Source: Bdellovibrio sp. UBA4095
Lineage (GTDB): Bacteria > Bdellovibrionota > Bdellovibrionia > Bdellovibrionales > Bdellovibrionaceae
Reading direction: 5' to 3'
Assembly: GCA_002381805.1 (NCBI GenBank)
Contig: DFXZ01000005.1
Location: forward strand, 147,087-211,086
DNA: 64,000 nt
Shown here piece by piece: positions 42,551 to 52,394 of this stretch. The notes under the pieces are model-generated. The model did not search any database and had not been told where the DNA came from. It saw only the letters and a program-made list of their open reading frames with translations. The translations under genes were made by a program, and so were the position numbers. How positions within the stretch are numbered: position 1 is the first letter of the stretch; each line of letters begins with the position of its first letter.

Positions 42551-45500
42551 TTAAGGATTTGTAGCTTCCACAACCTTCTTTTTTCGATGTTTAAAACTTT
42601 CCAGAAGTGCCAACAGACCAGGGAAAAATAACATCGACAGAAAGGAACCCATCAAGAGTCCCCATCCCAACGACAGAGCCAGGGCTGCCACGAAACCATC
42701 TTCTCCGCCAAGACCGTAAGCTGTGGGCATCAAACCCAAAACGGTTGTCACGGATGTCAAAATAACTGGGCGAAGGCGAAGACTCGCTGCCTCGACAATG
42801 GCTTCTTGCCATTCTCGTCCTTCCTTGACCAAGTTGTTGTAGAAATCAATTACCACGATTGAATTGTTAACGATTACCCCAGCCAATGCGATCATTCCCA
42901 ACATGGCCATAAAGCTCAGTGGCATTCCGTGCAGAAAGAGTCCAAGGATGGTTCCGGCAAAACCCATTGGAATCGACAACAACACTAAGAAAGGCTGAGT
43001 GAACGAACCGAAAGTTATAATCAACAATGCCAGAATGATAACTGCAGCAGCACCGAAAGCACGAATAAGGCTCTGCATACTTTCCGTGGTGTCCTCGTTC
43101 TCGCCCGCATACTCTAGAGTGTATCCCTCGTATGGCTTCATAACATCGGCCAAAATTTTTTGCGCTTCTAAGGTCGCTTCCATTGCCGTGGTCTTGTTAA
43201 GATCGACCTGAGCTCCCACTGACAAGACACGCTTAAATTTTTCGTGCTGTACCAACAAACGAGACGAGCCTTCTTTAAACTCCGCCACCTTCTCGATCGG
43301 GATCATAAAGCCTTGGGAATTACCAACTTCAATTTCATTTATTTTTCCCTGGGCAGTTTTCCGTGCAGAATCAAGTTGAACTCTGATATTGATCTCTTCT
43401 TCGAGCGTTCTTACAGAAGTGGCAACAATACCCGCGAATGCCGCACGAACTGTGGTCGCAAGATCCATAGTCGTCAATCCCAAACGACTTAGGTTTGCTT
43501 GATTAGGAACGATGACGATCTCACGTTTGCCGATAACTTCGGAATCTTCGATGTCCGTCACGCCAGGTACCTTTTGCAGTTCGGCCTTCACTTTTTCTGC
43601 AATTTCTCTTAAGACTTTAAAATCTTCGCCCAAAATATTAATCGAGATGGGCTTACCCTGAGGCGGACCGCCTTTTAAGATCTCAAATGCGATCTTTTCT
43701 GCTTCCTCCGGTTTAGCAATTTTGTTTCTCAGCTCGTCAACCACCGTAGTGACATTTCTTTCTCTTTCATTTTCGGGCGTCAGATTCACCAGAATTTGTG
43801 CGTAATGGGAGGCTCTTTTAGTAAAAGGATCATCCGGTTCATTCTGCTGAACGCCGACTTGGGTGATAAAGTCGCGCAACTCTTCTTTGGGAAGCTCTGC
43901 TACGAAAGGCTCTACCTTCTGAATGATCCTTTCCATTTCTTCTAAAGACGTCCCTGGCTTGCCATCAACTCTGATGTAAAATGAATAGATTCCATCCGGT
44001 GGGAATAGAATGAACTTCATTTGTGTTGCAAGACCTGCTACGGCGACCAAGACACCTAGAAATACGAAAAGACTTTTTACCCGATGATGAATTGCCCAGC
44101 GAATGTAAACGACGTAGCGTGCAACGACCTTATCATACCAGTGACCTTTTGCCCCTGCCCGATCGCCGCGCATATTTGCAATTGCTTTTTTGCTAATCCA
44201 ACTCTTAAAGTGCAAAGGTGCCACAACGAAGGCTTCGATTAAAGATACCAGCAAAGGAATAATTACCATGACTGGAATCTCGAAGATAAATTTTCCAAAA
44301 ATTCCCGACATAAAGAGCATCGGCGAGAACGCTGCAGTAGTCGTCAGTACCGAGGCGGTTACAGCAGGGATCATTTCACGAGTACCATCGACAACCGCTA
44401 CGTCGACTGAATCTCCGCGTTCAATGCGACGATAAATATTTTCGACCACGACCACCGCATCATCGACTAGCATCCCCGACACTATGATCAGCCCGATCAT
44501 ACTGATCAAATTCAATGAGAAACCCATTAACTGAAGCAGCATAATCCCCGATAGCATTGAAAATGGAATTCCCGTTGCTACAACCATCGCAACACGCCAA
44601 GGCAGGAACAAAGCCAGCACCAACATCACCAGGAAGATTCCCAGCAGCATGTTACTGCTCAGAATTCCAATTCGATTTCGAAGGTATTCTGTAAAATCAT
44701 TTACGAACTGATACTCAATTCCGTCCGGGAGAGTCACTTTTAACTCTTTCATTCTTTCTTGGACTCGTTCGACTGTGTCGATCGCATCGGCGTGTTTCTT
44801 TTTTAGAATGATAAGACTAAAACTCCTTTTGCCGTTGGTACGGTACAGGAGGGTTGGTTTTTCCAGCTTCGTCGTCACGCTACCCAAATCTGCAATACGA
44901 ACACCGAAACCTTCATAGTTACGACGCACGTTGGACTGCAAGATTTGCTCAGGCGTTGTCAGCTCGCCATCGGTTTTCACTGCCACTTCTTGACCCGATG
45001 GCAATGTGATATCCCCAGCAGGCATTTGGATATTAGCCGTGTTTAAGCCCTGAATGACCTGTCCCAAAGAAATTCGCTGCTCTGCCAGACGTGTCGGATT
45101 AAGGTCGACGACGTGTTCTTTCTTCCGCCAAGCCGATTTTGTGACCTTGGCAACTCCCGGCAGTAACGATAGATCATCTGCTACTCGGCGCACCCAATCT
45201 CTCAGTTCCACTTCATCCATCGACTCTGCCGTCAGGGTTAACTCGATAACTGGTGTTTGCCCTGCCTCAAGAGCGTTGACTACTGGTTTTTCTGCGTCGG
45301 CAGGATAGTCCTCCACTCGGTCAACAGCCCTTTGGATATCGGAGTTGGTCTTTTGGGTGTCACGGGCATCTGGATCTAAGGTAACAGTAATGACCGCTCG
45401 GCTATCGGTCGCAGAGGACTGAACTTTCTTAACCCCGTCCACTTCTCTTAGGGACTCTTCAAGTGGATTCACCAATAGTTTTTCAACTTGATCAGCCGAC

Positions 45501-45664
45501 GCCCCCGGCATAACCGCCGTCACAAGTGTCACATCGAAATCAACTGGCGGAAAAAGATCCTTGCGGATGGTCATTATTGACACGATCCCGAAAACAAAAA
45601 CGACAGCTGTGAGTAGATTTCCAAAAAGATGCTGTTCCGTAAAAAAGCGGATAAAAGAGCGCAT
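42551..45664 (-). CDS. RND-family multidrug efflux permease
   Basis: 1037 residues, the standard RND length with 12 helices and two large periplasmic loops. N-terminal helix, then PGASADQVEKLLVNPLEESLREVDGV; the proton-relay helix reads GMLVDDAVVVVENIYRR near 405 (the D-D pair of RND pumps); FAGTILGLFLHGMPLSFMAMLGMIALAGVIVNNSIVVIDF near 930. It is closer to the HAE1/MexF-like than the metal CusA group, but the substrate is not readable. No membrane-fusion protein or TolC-type gene is adjacent, so it must borrow partners from elsewhere (the TolC-like gene at 20644 is one candidate). Confidence 0.92.
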   Translation of the reverse strand: MRSFIRFFTEQHLFGNLLTAVVFVFGIVSIMTIRKDLFPPVDFDVTLVTAVMPGASADQVEKLLVNPLEESLREVDGVKKVQSSATDSRAVITVTLDPDARDTQKTNSDIQRAVDRVEDYPADAEKPVVNALEAGQTPVIELTLTAESMDEVELRDWVRRVADDLSLLPGVAKVTKSAWRKKEHVVDLNPTRLAEQRISLGQVIQGLNTANIQMPAGDITLPSGQEVAVKTDGELTTPEQILQSNVRRNYEGFGVRIADLGSVTTKLEKPTLLYRTNGKRSFSLIILKKKHADAIDTVERVQERMKELKVTLPDGIEYQFVNDFTEYLRNRIGILSSNMLLGIFLVMLVLALFLPWRVAMVVATGIPFSMLSGIMLLQLMGFSLNLISMIGLIIVSGMLVDDAVVVVENIYRRIERGDSVDVAVVDGTREMIPAVTASVLTTTAAFSPMLFMSGIFGKFIFEIPVMVIIPLLVSLIEAFVVAPLHFKSWISKKAIANMRGDRAGAKGHWYDKVVARYVVYIRWAIHHRVKSLFVFLGVLVAVAGLATQMKFILFPPDGIYSFYIRVDGKPGTSLEEMERIIQKVEPFVAELPKEELRDFITQVGVQQNEPDDPFTKRASHYAQILVNLTPENERERNVTTVVDELRNKIAKPEEAEKIAFEILKGGPPQGKPISINILGEDFKVLREIAEKVKAELQKVPGVTDIEDSEVIGKREIVIVPNQANLSRLGLTTMDLATTVRAAFAGIVATSVRTLEEEINIRVQLDSARKTAQGKINEIEVGNSQGFMIPIEKVAEFKEGSSRLLVQHEKFKRVLSVGAQVDLNKTTAMEATLEAQKILADVMKPYEGYTLEYAGENEDTTESMQSLIRAFGAAAVIILALLIITFGSFTQPFLVLLSIPMGFAGTILGLFLHGMPLSFMAMLGMIALAGVIVNNSIVVIDFYNNLVKEGREWQEAIVEAASLRLRPVILTSVTTVLGLMPTAYGLGGEDGFVAALALSLGWGLLMGSFLSMLFFPGLLALLESFKHRKKKVVEATNP

Positions 45665-45995
45665 GCGAAACCTCGTTGCTGATTTATAAACAAGACTTTA
45701 ACAATGCCTCAAAGCAGCCTCAAGATTTTAGTCGGAGTCCGAACCAATGGGGACAACTACTACCTGTTAGTCGAGGTCTTCAAGCGGTGACCCGACCTAA
45801 AAAAGTCAAAGAATTTATTTCGTGACATCTGAAAATCCATCCCTCCACTGAGGAACCAAAGCTTCCAGCTCCGACAGCTTTTTCGACAGGCGACTGGCCC
45901 AACCCGGGTGGAATTTCGTCTCCGATCTTTCTTCAACTTTTCTCGCCTTTCGAATTGCTAAACACTTATAGAACGCAGCACGGAGGATCGACAGC
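45665..45995. other. Divergent intergenic region, RND pump and PAS sensor
   Basis: 331 bases between two genes read away from each other. A small minus-strand frame here has no ribosome-binding site and was not accepted. A CGGAGGATCGACAGC run before 45996 gives the ribosome-binding site of the PAS gene, and CACTTATAGAA about 30 bases upstream could hold a -10. No clear dyad was found. Confidence 0.4.
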
Positions 45996-47354
45996 ATGCT
46001 AGAGCAAGAAGCCCCTTTTGATATTCACGAACTCTTTTTCTCTAAAACAGACCTGAAGGGAATCATCCAATCGGGAAATGCCGTCTTTATCCGCGTCAGT
46101 GAATATACTGAGGAGGAGCTGATGAGGCGTCCCCATAATATTATTCGTCACCAAGATATGCCTCGGTCTGTTTTTAAGTTGTTTTGGAGTTTCCTTAAAC
46201 GAGATAAACCCGTGGCCGCCTATGTAAAAAACAAAAGCAAAAATGGGAAGTATTATTGGGTCTTTGCAATGGCATTTCCGCTCCAAGATGGCTATCTTTC
46301 AGTTCGTCTCAAACCTACTTCGGCCTTGTTTTCTCTGGCCCGACAACTCTACCAGAAAATAGTATATATGGAGGACAATGGTTCTTCGATGGACCAAGGC
46401 ATCGCTGCCGCAGAGGAAATGCTACGATTAGCGGGTTACTCCTCATATGAAGAATTCATGACGAAGGCACTCTTGCAGGAACTGATTTCCCGAGACTCTT
46501 TAATGCAAGCCTCAAATCAGACCCCGGCAAATCTTAGAATGGTTGAAAAGGGCAAACCCAGCAGCCTGCTCGATATCTCCAACGGATGCACCTCAACGGC
46601 AAAAGAATCATTTTTAAAGATGGGGCGACTGTCTGAAAAACTGCAAGACCTCATCGGCCTCTCAGAAGGTATTTCTTCGATATGCCAAAAAGTAAAATTT
46701 GTCACTCTGAACTTGACCGTATCTTCAGCGAAGTTGGGAGAACTTGGACGTCCGCTCGTTGCTGTTTCTGGAAATTTAGAAAAATTAACCTCGGAAATTT
46801 CCGAAAGCTCGAGCCACCTTCAAGAAATTTTCCAGAAATATGAAAAGTCCGTACTAGAAATGCACGTCAATCTGGCAACCGCCAGATTTCAAATTGAGAT
46901 GATGAATCACCTTGCTCAAGAAGTCTGTCAGTCATGTGAGCAATGTACACGCCTTAAAGACGATTCGAGTCTCAGCTTCCGCTTTAACTGCGGACTCCTC
47001 AGCGACTTAATCGCCAGAACTCTTGTCAATGTTGGCGCAACCTCATCCAATCTCCTTAAAGTCACCAAGGACCTCTTGGGATCTATTCACACTCTGTCGA
47101 AAACCGTTAATGGCATGCGGGTAATTCATGTCGTTGGCAAAATCGAGGTCGCCCGAACACCTGGTGCCTTAAAAGATGACTTTCCCGAAATGGAGAGTCT
47201 GACGGAAAATTTAAAAGAAGCCCTCGAGACACTCAAGAGAGAATGCAGCTCGGGGCTCATGATTTGCAGAGAACTCGATGCCTCTTTCGGGCAAATCTCT
47301 TTTGGCATCGAAGAGATTAACAAAATGATCTCTCCAACTGTAACAGCTGTCTGA
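45996..47354 (+). CDS. PAS-domain sensor with chemoreceptor-like coiled-coil tail
   Basis: 452 residues, soluble. The N-terminal 110 residues are an Aer-type PAS domain (FFSKTDLKGIIQSGNAVFIRVSEYTEEELMRRPHNIIRH..., YWVFAMAFPL), which in Aer binds FAD. The rest is a helical, heptad-rich region that resembles the signalling domain of chemoreceptors but lacks the conserved hairpin tip (no FQTNLLALNAAVEAARAGE), so it may not contact CheA/CheW in the usual way. A Cys-rich spot (CQSCEQC, about 309-315) might bind metal. It converges on a true chemoreceptor gene 14 bases away, and the two may be related in function. Confidence 0.72.
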   Translation: MLEQEAPFDIHELFFSKTDLKGIIQSGNAVFIRVSEYTEEELMRRPHNIIRHQDMPRSVFKLFWSFLKRDKPVAAYVKNKSKNGKYYWVFAMAFPLQDGYLSVRLKPTSALFSLARQLYQKIVYMEDNGSSMDQGIAAAEEMLRLAGYSSYEEFMTKALLQELISRDSLMQASNQTPANLRMVEKGKPSSLLDISNGCTSTAKESFLKMGRLSEKLQDLIGLSEGISSICQKVKFVTLNLTVSSAKLGELGRPLVAVSGNLEKLTSEISESSSHLQEIFQKYEKSVLEMHVNLATARFQIEMMNHLAQEVCQSCEQCTRLKDDSSLSFRFNCGLLSDLIARTLVNVGATSSNLLKVTKDLLGSIHTLSKTVNGMRVIHVVGKIEVARTPGALKDDFPEMESLTENLKEALETLKRECSSGLMICRELDASFGQISFGIEEINKMISPTVTAV

Positions 47355-47368
47355 TGGCAGTAACCAAT

Positions 47369-49153
47369 TTAAGATGCGGCTTTTAGCTGCTCACCATCCA
47401 CAAGACTTGCTAGGTCATGGGCTAATGCATTTAAGCCCACTGTCTGCTGCCTCATCTGATCCGAAAAGGCCGACAGCTCTTCTGACGCCGATGCATTCTG
47501 CTGTGTCGAACCGTCAAGCTCGTTAATAGCTTGGCTTATCTGATTAAGTCCGGTCGATTGCTCTTCGCTAGCCACCGCAATTTCGTGATTGGTTCTAGAA
47601 ATCTCGTTTATGGTTTCGACAATCTTGCGTAAGACCTCTTCACTTAGCTCGGCTTTTTTGGCACCTTGCTCAACTACGACTCCGCTCTCTTTGATAAGGT
47701 CGGCAATGTCTTTAGCAGCCACTGAACTTCTTTGCGCCAAAGTTCTGACGGCATCCGCGACCACAGCAAATCCTTTTCCTTGTTCTCCAGCCCTTGCCGC
47801 CTCGACCGCCGCATTCAGAGCCAAAAGATTGGTTTGAAAAGAAATATCGTCGATGACGTCTATAATACTCGCAATCTTATGGGAACTTGTGGCAATTTCT
47901 TTCATAGAAGCTAAAAGCTGCTCGACCTGAACCTTTCCGTTTTCGGCCACCATTTTTCCTTGATCTGAAAGTTCAGAGGCCTGTCGGGTGCGAAGAGAAT
48001 TTTGGGAAACAATACTGCTTAACTCCTCCAGCGAGGCCACTACTTCTTCGAGCGAACTCGCGGATTGCACAGCCCCGCTTGCAACTTGTTGACTGGCACT
48101 TGATAGCTGAGCACTGGCCCCCGTGATTGTCTCGGCAGACTCACTAAGGCTGCTCACAGTATTTTGCATGGTCTTGGTCAAGTTTCGAATCAGAATTGTC
48201 GAGAGTGTACCAATTAATAGCAAGATCACAAGCGAAGCTCCCAAGCTAATCACATACGTTCTCTGAACCTGAGTTCGCATTGACTCGTTATTCTTGGCCA
48301 CCAAATTCACTTCAAAGTGTACAACGTCCCCCAAGTGATTTAACGATTTAGTAATCGCATCGAAAAATCTCTGAGGGTCCTCACCATAGTTGCCCTCGGC
48401 AGCTTTATTAATAATTTGCAAATAAGTATTTTGCACTGAAGCCCAGTCGGAAGAGGCCTCAAATTGCTGAAGCTTCTCTCTGGCCAATTCTGAAACTTTT
48501 ATTGTCGGAGAATCCAGATTCACAATCAGTCCGCTTCGAAGACCTTCAAGTTTTGAAACCTCATGAAAGCTTATGGGTTGATTGGCATTGAGTACATTCA
48601 GAATTCCAGCTCTTAGACGGCCACCAAACTCTTTACCAAGCTCTAAGTTCACTAAGCTCATCAGGTTAAGCTCGACGCCCTCATGAAGGACGTCCTGGGC
48701 GGCAATGATCTGAACCTCGACCAGTTGGGAAATCAGCTGGGTCATAGTTTTTGTTGCCTGCGAGGCCGCGAGATCCCTGGATCTCACTCTCTGACGAAAT
48801 GCTTTCAGCTCACGTTCAAAATTTTGAATCAGTTTTTCAGCATTCATGCTGATTTTAACCTTTTCATATTGGCTAAGAACTTTCTGCCATTCTGTACTCA
48901 CAACTTGATGATGGCTTTCAAGCTCCGTATTGCTCAGCTTATTTCCGTAAAAAAGTGCCGTTTTAGCTCGCTCTATCTGCAGCTGATGAATAGTATTTGA
49001 AACTAGGCCCAACAATTTACTATTTTCTACGATCTCTTCGGACTTTTTGAGGACCGACCAATTTCGATACAAGGACTCGGCGCCATAGTATCCGGCTACC
49101 AAAAGAGGCATAAGTATCAATCCAACAATTTTGACCTTTAAGCTTAAACGCAT
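47369..49153 (-). CDS. Methyl-accepting chemotaxis protein
   Basis: 594 residues from the ATG at 49153, preceded by GGAGGAG. The first helix is near 5-25, a periplasmic 4HB/nitrate-sensor-like helical region spans about 30-290, the second membrane helix is near 293-315, and the signalling domain follows with the hairpin tip DDISFQTNLLALNAAVEAARAGEQGKGFAVVADAVRTLAQRS. It lacks a clear HAMP domain and a C-terminal CheR pentapeptide. It senses an unknown stimulus and controls CheA. A palindrome GACCTG-cat-CAGGTC (49218-49232) lies 65 bases upstream of the start. Confidence 0.93.
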   Translation of the reverse strand: MRLSLKVKIVGLILMPLLVAGYYGAESLYRNWSVLKKSEEIVENSKLLGLVSNTIHQLQIERAKTALFYGNKLSNTELESHHQVVSTEWQKVLSQYEKVKISMNAEKLIQNFERELKAFRQRVRSRDLAASQATKTMTQLISQLVEVQIIAAQDVLHEGVELNLMSLVNLELGKEFGGRLRAGILNVLNANQPISFHEVSKLEGLRSGLIVNLDSPTIKVSELAREKLQQFEASSDWASVQNTYLQIINKAAEGNYGEDPQRFFDAITKSLNHLGDVVHFEVNLVAKNNESMRTQVQRTYVISLGASLVILLLIGTLSTILIRNLTKTMQNTVSSLSESAETITGASAQLSSASQQVASGAVQSASSLEEVVASLEELSSIVSQNSLRTRQASELSDQGKMVAENGKVQVEQLLASMKEIATSSHKIASIIDVIDDISFQTNLLALNAAVEAARAGEQGKGFAVVADAVRTLAQRSSVAAKDIADLIKESGVVVEQGAKKAELSEEVLRKIVETINEISRTNHEIAVASEEQSTGLNQISQAINELDGSTQQNASASEELSAFSDQMRQQTVGLNALAHDLASLVDGEQLKAAS

Positions 49154-49343
49154 TGGCTCCTCCACAGATTCGGTTCACATTTCGTCACAAAGTGCCTAAA
49201 CCATGATGGCTGTGAATGACCTGCATCAGGTCTTTAAAGGATATATCTTCCTGATGCGGCGAGCCCGCTTTCAATCCTCTCCTGGTCTTTTTGATCAAGA
49301 CCTATCTATAATAGAAGACCTAACCAAATAAATAGGAGTCCTC

Positions 49344-49820
49344 GTGAAATCTTCAGTATTCAAGTTCTTCTTATGTTTGATGCCAGTATTTCTGCCTACT
49401 CTTTCCGTGGCTCAAACCGATCTGACAAGCCCAGCCGGTCTATGGACCCAAATCGATGACGAAACAAACAAGCCACGCTCGCTGATCCGAATCGAAAAAA
49501 AAGGTGAAGAATACATCGGCCACATTGAAAAAATCTTTCCGCTGCCTAATGAAGAGCCGCGCGAATTTTGCTCTAAATGCAAAGGCGAAAAAAAAGACAA
49601 ACCTTTAGTCGGACTGCAAATTCTGTGGGGTCTGAAAGACAGCGGATCCAAATATGAAGGCGGAAAGATCCTTGACCCTAAAAACGGAACTGAATATCGC
49701 TGCAAGATGGAACTTCTTGATGGCGGACAGAAGTTACGCGTGCGCGGCTTTGTCGGCATTTCCCTATTAGGGCGCTCTCAAACCTGGTCTCGCGCAACAA
49801 CTGAAGAAAATACACCTTAA
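49344..49820 (+). CDS. Exported DUF2147-family protein
   Basis: 158 residues from a GTG with AGGAG 5 bases upstream. A signal peptide (cleavage after LSVAQ) precedes the DUF2147 signature: SPAGLWTQIDDETNKPRSLIRI, GLQILWGLKDSGSKYEGGKILDPKNGTEYRCKMEL and GISLLGRSQTWSR. Two Cys (CSKCKGE) may bind metal. Family members are periplasmic beta-barrel-like proteins of unknown function. Monocistronic. Confidence 0.9.
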   Translation: MKSSVFKFFLCLMPVFLPTLSVAQTDLTSPAGLWTQIDDETNKPRSLIRIEKKGEEYIGHIEKIFPLPNEEPREFCSKCKGEKKDKPLVGLQILWGLKDSGSKYEGGKILDPKNGTEYRCKMELLDGGQKLRVRGFVGISLLGRSQTWSRATTEENTP

Positions 49821-49854
49821 TAGTTCAAGGTCTGCGGGATTTCCTCACAGACCT

Positions 49855-50442
49855 CTATTTCGAACTTTTCTGGAATGCCCTACGAGAAAGACCTCTAGCA
49901 TGCTCGCGAATGTCTTTTGGCCAGCCCGCAATTAGCAGTTCAAATCCCTTTGCATCCTTGGCATAAAGAGTCCGCAGAGCCTCTTCGAAATTCTCTAGAT
50001 TTCCAGCCATCACATTCATAAACTTATAAGTAGCCTCCTGAGAAAGACGAATCTGATCTTGTGTAACATTCTTCTTTTTTGCTTCTTCAATCAGTTTGCG
50101 TAAAGTGACTGAGGCTCCCCCCGGCTGAATAGAAAGCCATTCCCAATGTTGAGGAAGGAGTGTCACCTCTTTCGAGACGACTCCCAACTTGGGTCGTCCT
50201 GGTCCACTCTTCTTTTCTGTCGACTCCTCAATTTTTCGCAAGCGCTCTCTCAAATCATCTGGAGTGCCGCGCAAATCAAGCTCAATCGGAGCACTGGTAG
50301 AATCGTCGAACACATGAACCTGAGACTTCTTGTGCTCTTTAAGATACCTTTGAACCTTTAAGGCTACCTCCAGAATATCTCCCGCAGCAATCTTTTTAGT
50401 ATCGGAAAAGGCCGTACAAGGACGAGTTAAATCAGGTAGCAT
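49855..50442 (-). CDS. DUF2239-family protein, probable autoregulator
   Basis: 195 residues from the ATG at 50442, with GGAGG 5 bases upstream. It matches the DUF2239 layout: an N-terminal TAFSDTKKIAAGDILEVALKVQ, a basic GPGRPKLGVVSKEVTLLPQHWEWL segment like the start of a short helix-turn-helix, then SVTLRKLIEEAKKK and a helical C-terminus (EATYKFMNVMAGN). No function is established. Two copies of a TTACC-N2-GGTAA palindrome just upstream suggest that it binds DNA and controls itself. It follows the scramblase-like gene in the same direction. Confidence 0.85.
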   Translation of the reverse strand: MLPDLTRPCTAFSDTKKIAAGDILEVALKVQRYLKEHKKSQVHVFDDSTSAPIELDLRGTPDDLRERLRKIEESTEKKSGPGRPKLGVVSKEVTLLPQHWEWLSIQPGGASVTLRKLIEEAKKKNVTQDQIRLSQEATYKFMNVMAGNLENFEEALRTLYAKDAKGFELLIAGWPKDIREHARGLSRRAFQKSSK

Positions 50443-50469
50443 AGTATCCTCCATCTATCTTTCTCTATA

Positions 50470-50509
50470 TTACCCGGGTAAAATAGAAATGTCAATATTA
50501 CCCTGGTAA
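50470..50509 (-). promoter_or_regulatory. Twin operator palindromes before the DUF2239 gene
   Basis: TTACCCGGGTAA (50470-50481) and TTACCCTGGTAA (50498-50509) are spaced 28 bases centre to centre, close to two and a half helical turns. The first is perfectly symmetrical, the second has one central mismatch. They lie 28 and 56 bases before the start codon, where a repressor would block RNA polymerase. The upstream scramblase-like gene ends at 50555. Confidence 0.65.
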
Positions 50510-50554
50510 AATTAGACAACTCTGAAAGGATGCCGATTTTATAAGAAGAATCGA

Positions 50555-51172
50555 CTACTTCGCTTTCTTTTCAAAATATTGGATGTCAATAAAGATTCCT
50601 GATGCAAGGATCAGGGCACGCTCCTCCGGACTCAGAGCGTGATTGCTAAACTCGATCTTGAAATTGTCGGCATCTAAAAAGGATTCTTTAAAAAGGCCAG
50701 ACCATTTTTTACGGATGACAGCCACTTCTGTACCTCCCCGCAGAAATGGAAAAGTCCAGAACTGGAAAAAGCCGGACTGCATTCTTAAAATTACTCGACC
50801 TCTAGAATCTTCAAGATCGAATTTTTTTCGCACAATCGAAAAACGCTGTTGCAAAGATCCAAAATGAGTCCCATCGACAGAATCGATTTCTAGTCTCTGA
50901 AAAAAGAAACGAAATGGATGCCTGACAATAAAAACTTCTTTTTTTTGCTCATCATAAATATGGAGAACAAAAGATCGCCAGTGACCCAAAAAATGTCTCA
51001 TCAAAAAACCAAATAGACCTTTTTGCTGTTCAGCGCAGAATCCTATGATCCTTCCGTTCTCAGTACAAATTTCATATTTGTTGCGAGTTTCAAAGCCAAA
51101 AAGCTCGATAAGCTCTTTTCTTTGACGTATGACGAGCTGGTTCTGTGCCTTTAGTTCTTCAAGTAGAGCCAT
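50555..51172 (-). CDS. Phospholipid-scramblase-like (tubby-fold) protein
   Basis: 205 residues. The motif KKWSGLFKESFLDADNFKIEF followed by ALILASGIFIDIQYFEKKAK is characteristic of scramblase/LURP-one-related bacterial proteins, which share the tubby barrel fold. Repeated FRFFFQRLEI/LQQRFSIVRKKFDLED blocks are the barrel strands. No palmitoylation or calcium site can be read with certainty. A lipid-binding role at the membrane is probable but not shown. It is divergent from the lipid A deacylase gene across 116 bases. Confidence 0.8.
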   Translation of the reverse strand: MALLEELKAQNQLVIRQRKELIELFGFETRNKYEICTENGRIIGFCAEQQKGLFGFLMRHFLGHWRSFVLHIYDEQKKEVFIVRHPFRFFFQRLEIDSVDGTHFGSLQQRFSIVRKKFDLEDSRGRVILRMQSGFFQFWTFPFLRGGTEVAVIRKKWSGLFKESFLDADNFKIEFSNHALSPEERALILASGIFIDIQYFEKKAK

Positions 51173-51288
51173 CTTTTCACCTCTTTAAGCCTCACATTAT
51201 ACGAATCTCTGTATACAACGAGCAAGACAATCCTAGCTTCCCTTTGAGTTTACGATTTGATACGATGGCGCCACAAAGGAGTTTGAGA

Positions 51289-52320
51289 ATGCCTGAAAAA
51301 AAGAGTCTAACAAAATTCTCAACGCTTTTTTGTATTTTAGTACTGTTCTCTTCGACGACCTTCGCAAATACCGGAGAGTCCTTCACTGCTTATATAGAAA
51401 ATGATACTCGCCGAATTGGAGGTCCCGGTTCCGATGAAAACTATTCGAGTGGTGTCCGTTTCTCTTACACTTATGCAGAGGATCGCATACCAAACTGGGC
51501 GCCAATTTTAACCGACTGGTCTCAAAATCTTCAAAACGAATTCGACAAGTCGAGCACTAACTTTGGGCTGTCTTTAGGTCACCAAATCTACACACCTAAA
51601 GATACTCGAACGGAAGAGTTTATCTTGGACGACAGACCTTACGCTGCCTGGCTTTACCTCGGTTTAAGCGCTAGTTTCCAAACAGAAACCCATAATCACT
51701 CTCTTGAACTGGATATTGGAATTGTGGGTCCCGCAGCTCTAGGCGAACAGGTGCAAAATAATTTTCACTCGATGATTGATGTTGAACAAGCCAAAGGCTG
51801 GAAACATCAACTGGATAATGAACCTACCCTGCAGCTTTCCTATCAGCAAAGACTTCGCTTCATTGAGATTGAAAACCACGGCAGCAAAATAGTTGATGTC
51901 ATCCCCTATTTTGGCGGAGCTTTTGGAAATGTTCTGATCGGTGGCCATGGTGGAGCTATCATGAGACTCGGCTATAACATTCCTGATGACTATGGACCGA
52001 CTCGTCCCTCTGCCACCGACGGAGAACCCGTTTTTATTCCGCGTGCAAACAGAGATCCTGAGCACTGGGGAGCCTATATTTATGGCGGCCTGCGTGGAAA
52101 TGCCGTCCTACATAACATCTTTTTGGATGGCAGTATCTTTCGCCCGAGTCATCATGTTTCGAAGTATATCGTAAATGGTGAAAGTGAGTTTGGTCTTGGA
52201 GCCCATTACAACGGCTGGAGTATGGTGTGGAGATATGTCACTAAATCGCCTGAATTTAAAGAACGTAACAGCTCAAACAGCTTCGCTTCCGTAACGCTTT
52301 CCTTTTCTCAAGATCTCTAG
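51289..52320 (+). CDS. lpxR: LpxR-family lipid A deacylase (DUF2219)
   Basis: 343 residues from the ATG at 51289, with AAAGGAG 7 bases upstream; the frame runs open 48 codons further up but without signals. A signal peptide ends at TTFA. LpxR landmarks: AYIENDTRR (the Asn-Asp pair near the mature N-terminus), NYSSGVRFSYTY, GHQIYTPKDTRTEE, DDRPYAAWLYLGL, and HSMIDVEQAKGWKHQLDNEP, which contains the catalytic His region. It is an outer-membrane barrel enzyme that removes the 3'-acyl chains of lipid A. It could modify its own or prey envelope lipid. The next genes are an ABC exporter. Confidence 0.85.
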   Translation: MPEKKSLTKFSTLFCILVLFSSTTFANTGESFTAYIENDTRRIGGPGSDENYSSGVRFSYTYAEDRIPNWAPILTDWSQNLQNEFDKSSTNFGLSLGHQIYTPKDTRTEEFILDDRPYAAWLYLGLSASFQTETHNHSLELDIGIVGPAALGEQVQNNFHSMIDVEQAKGWKHQLDNEPTLQLSYQQRLRFIEIENHGSKIVDVIPYFGGAFGNVLIGGHGGAIMRLGYNIPDDYGPTRPSATDGEPVFIPRANRDPEHWGAYIYGGLRGNAVLHNIFLDGSIFRPSHHVSKYIVNGESEFGLGAHYNGWSMVWRYVTKSPEFKERNSSNSFASVTLSFSQDL

Positions 52321-52394
52321 CCATTCCAACTATTAAATCGCAAATTTCAATTTTTCAATTCCCCTTGTAAACAAGCTCTAATACCATTGGTACT

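Noticed and set aside
45815..45997. 60-codon minus-strand frame in the gap before the PAS gene
   Set aside because: Its start overlaps the PAS gene's start, no ribosome-binding site precedes it, and the translation has no recognisable features.
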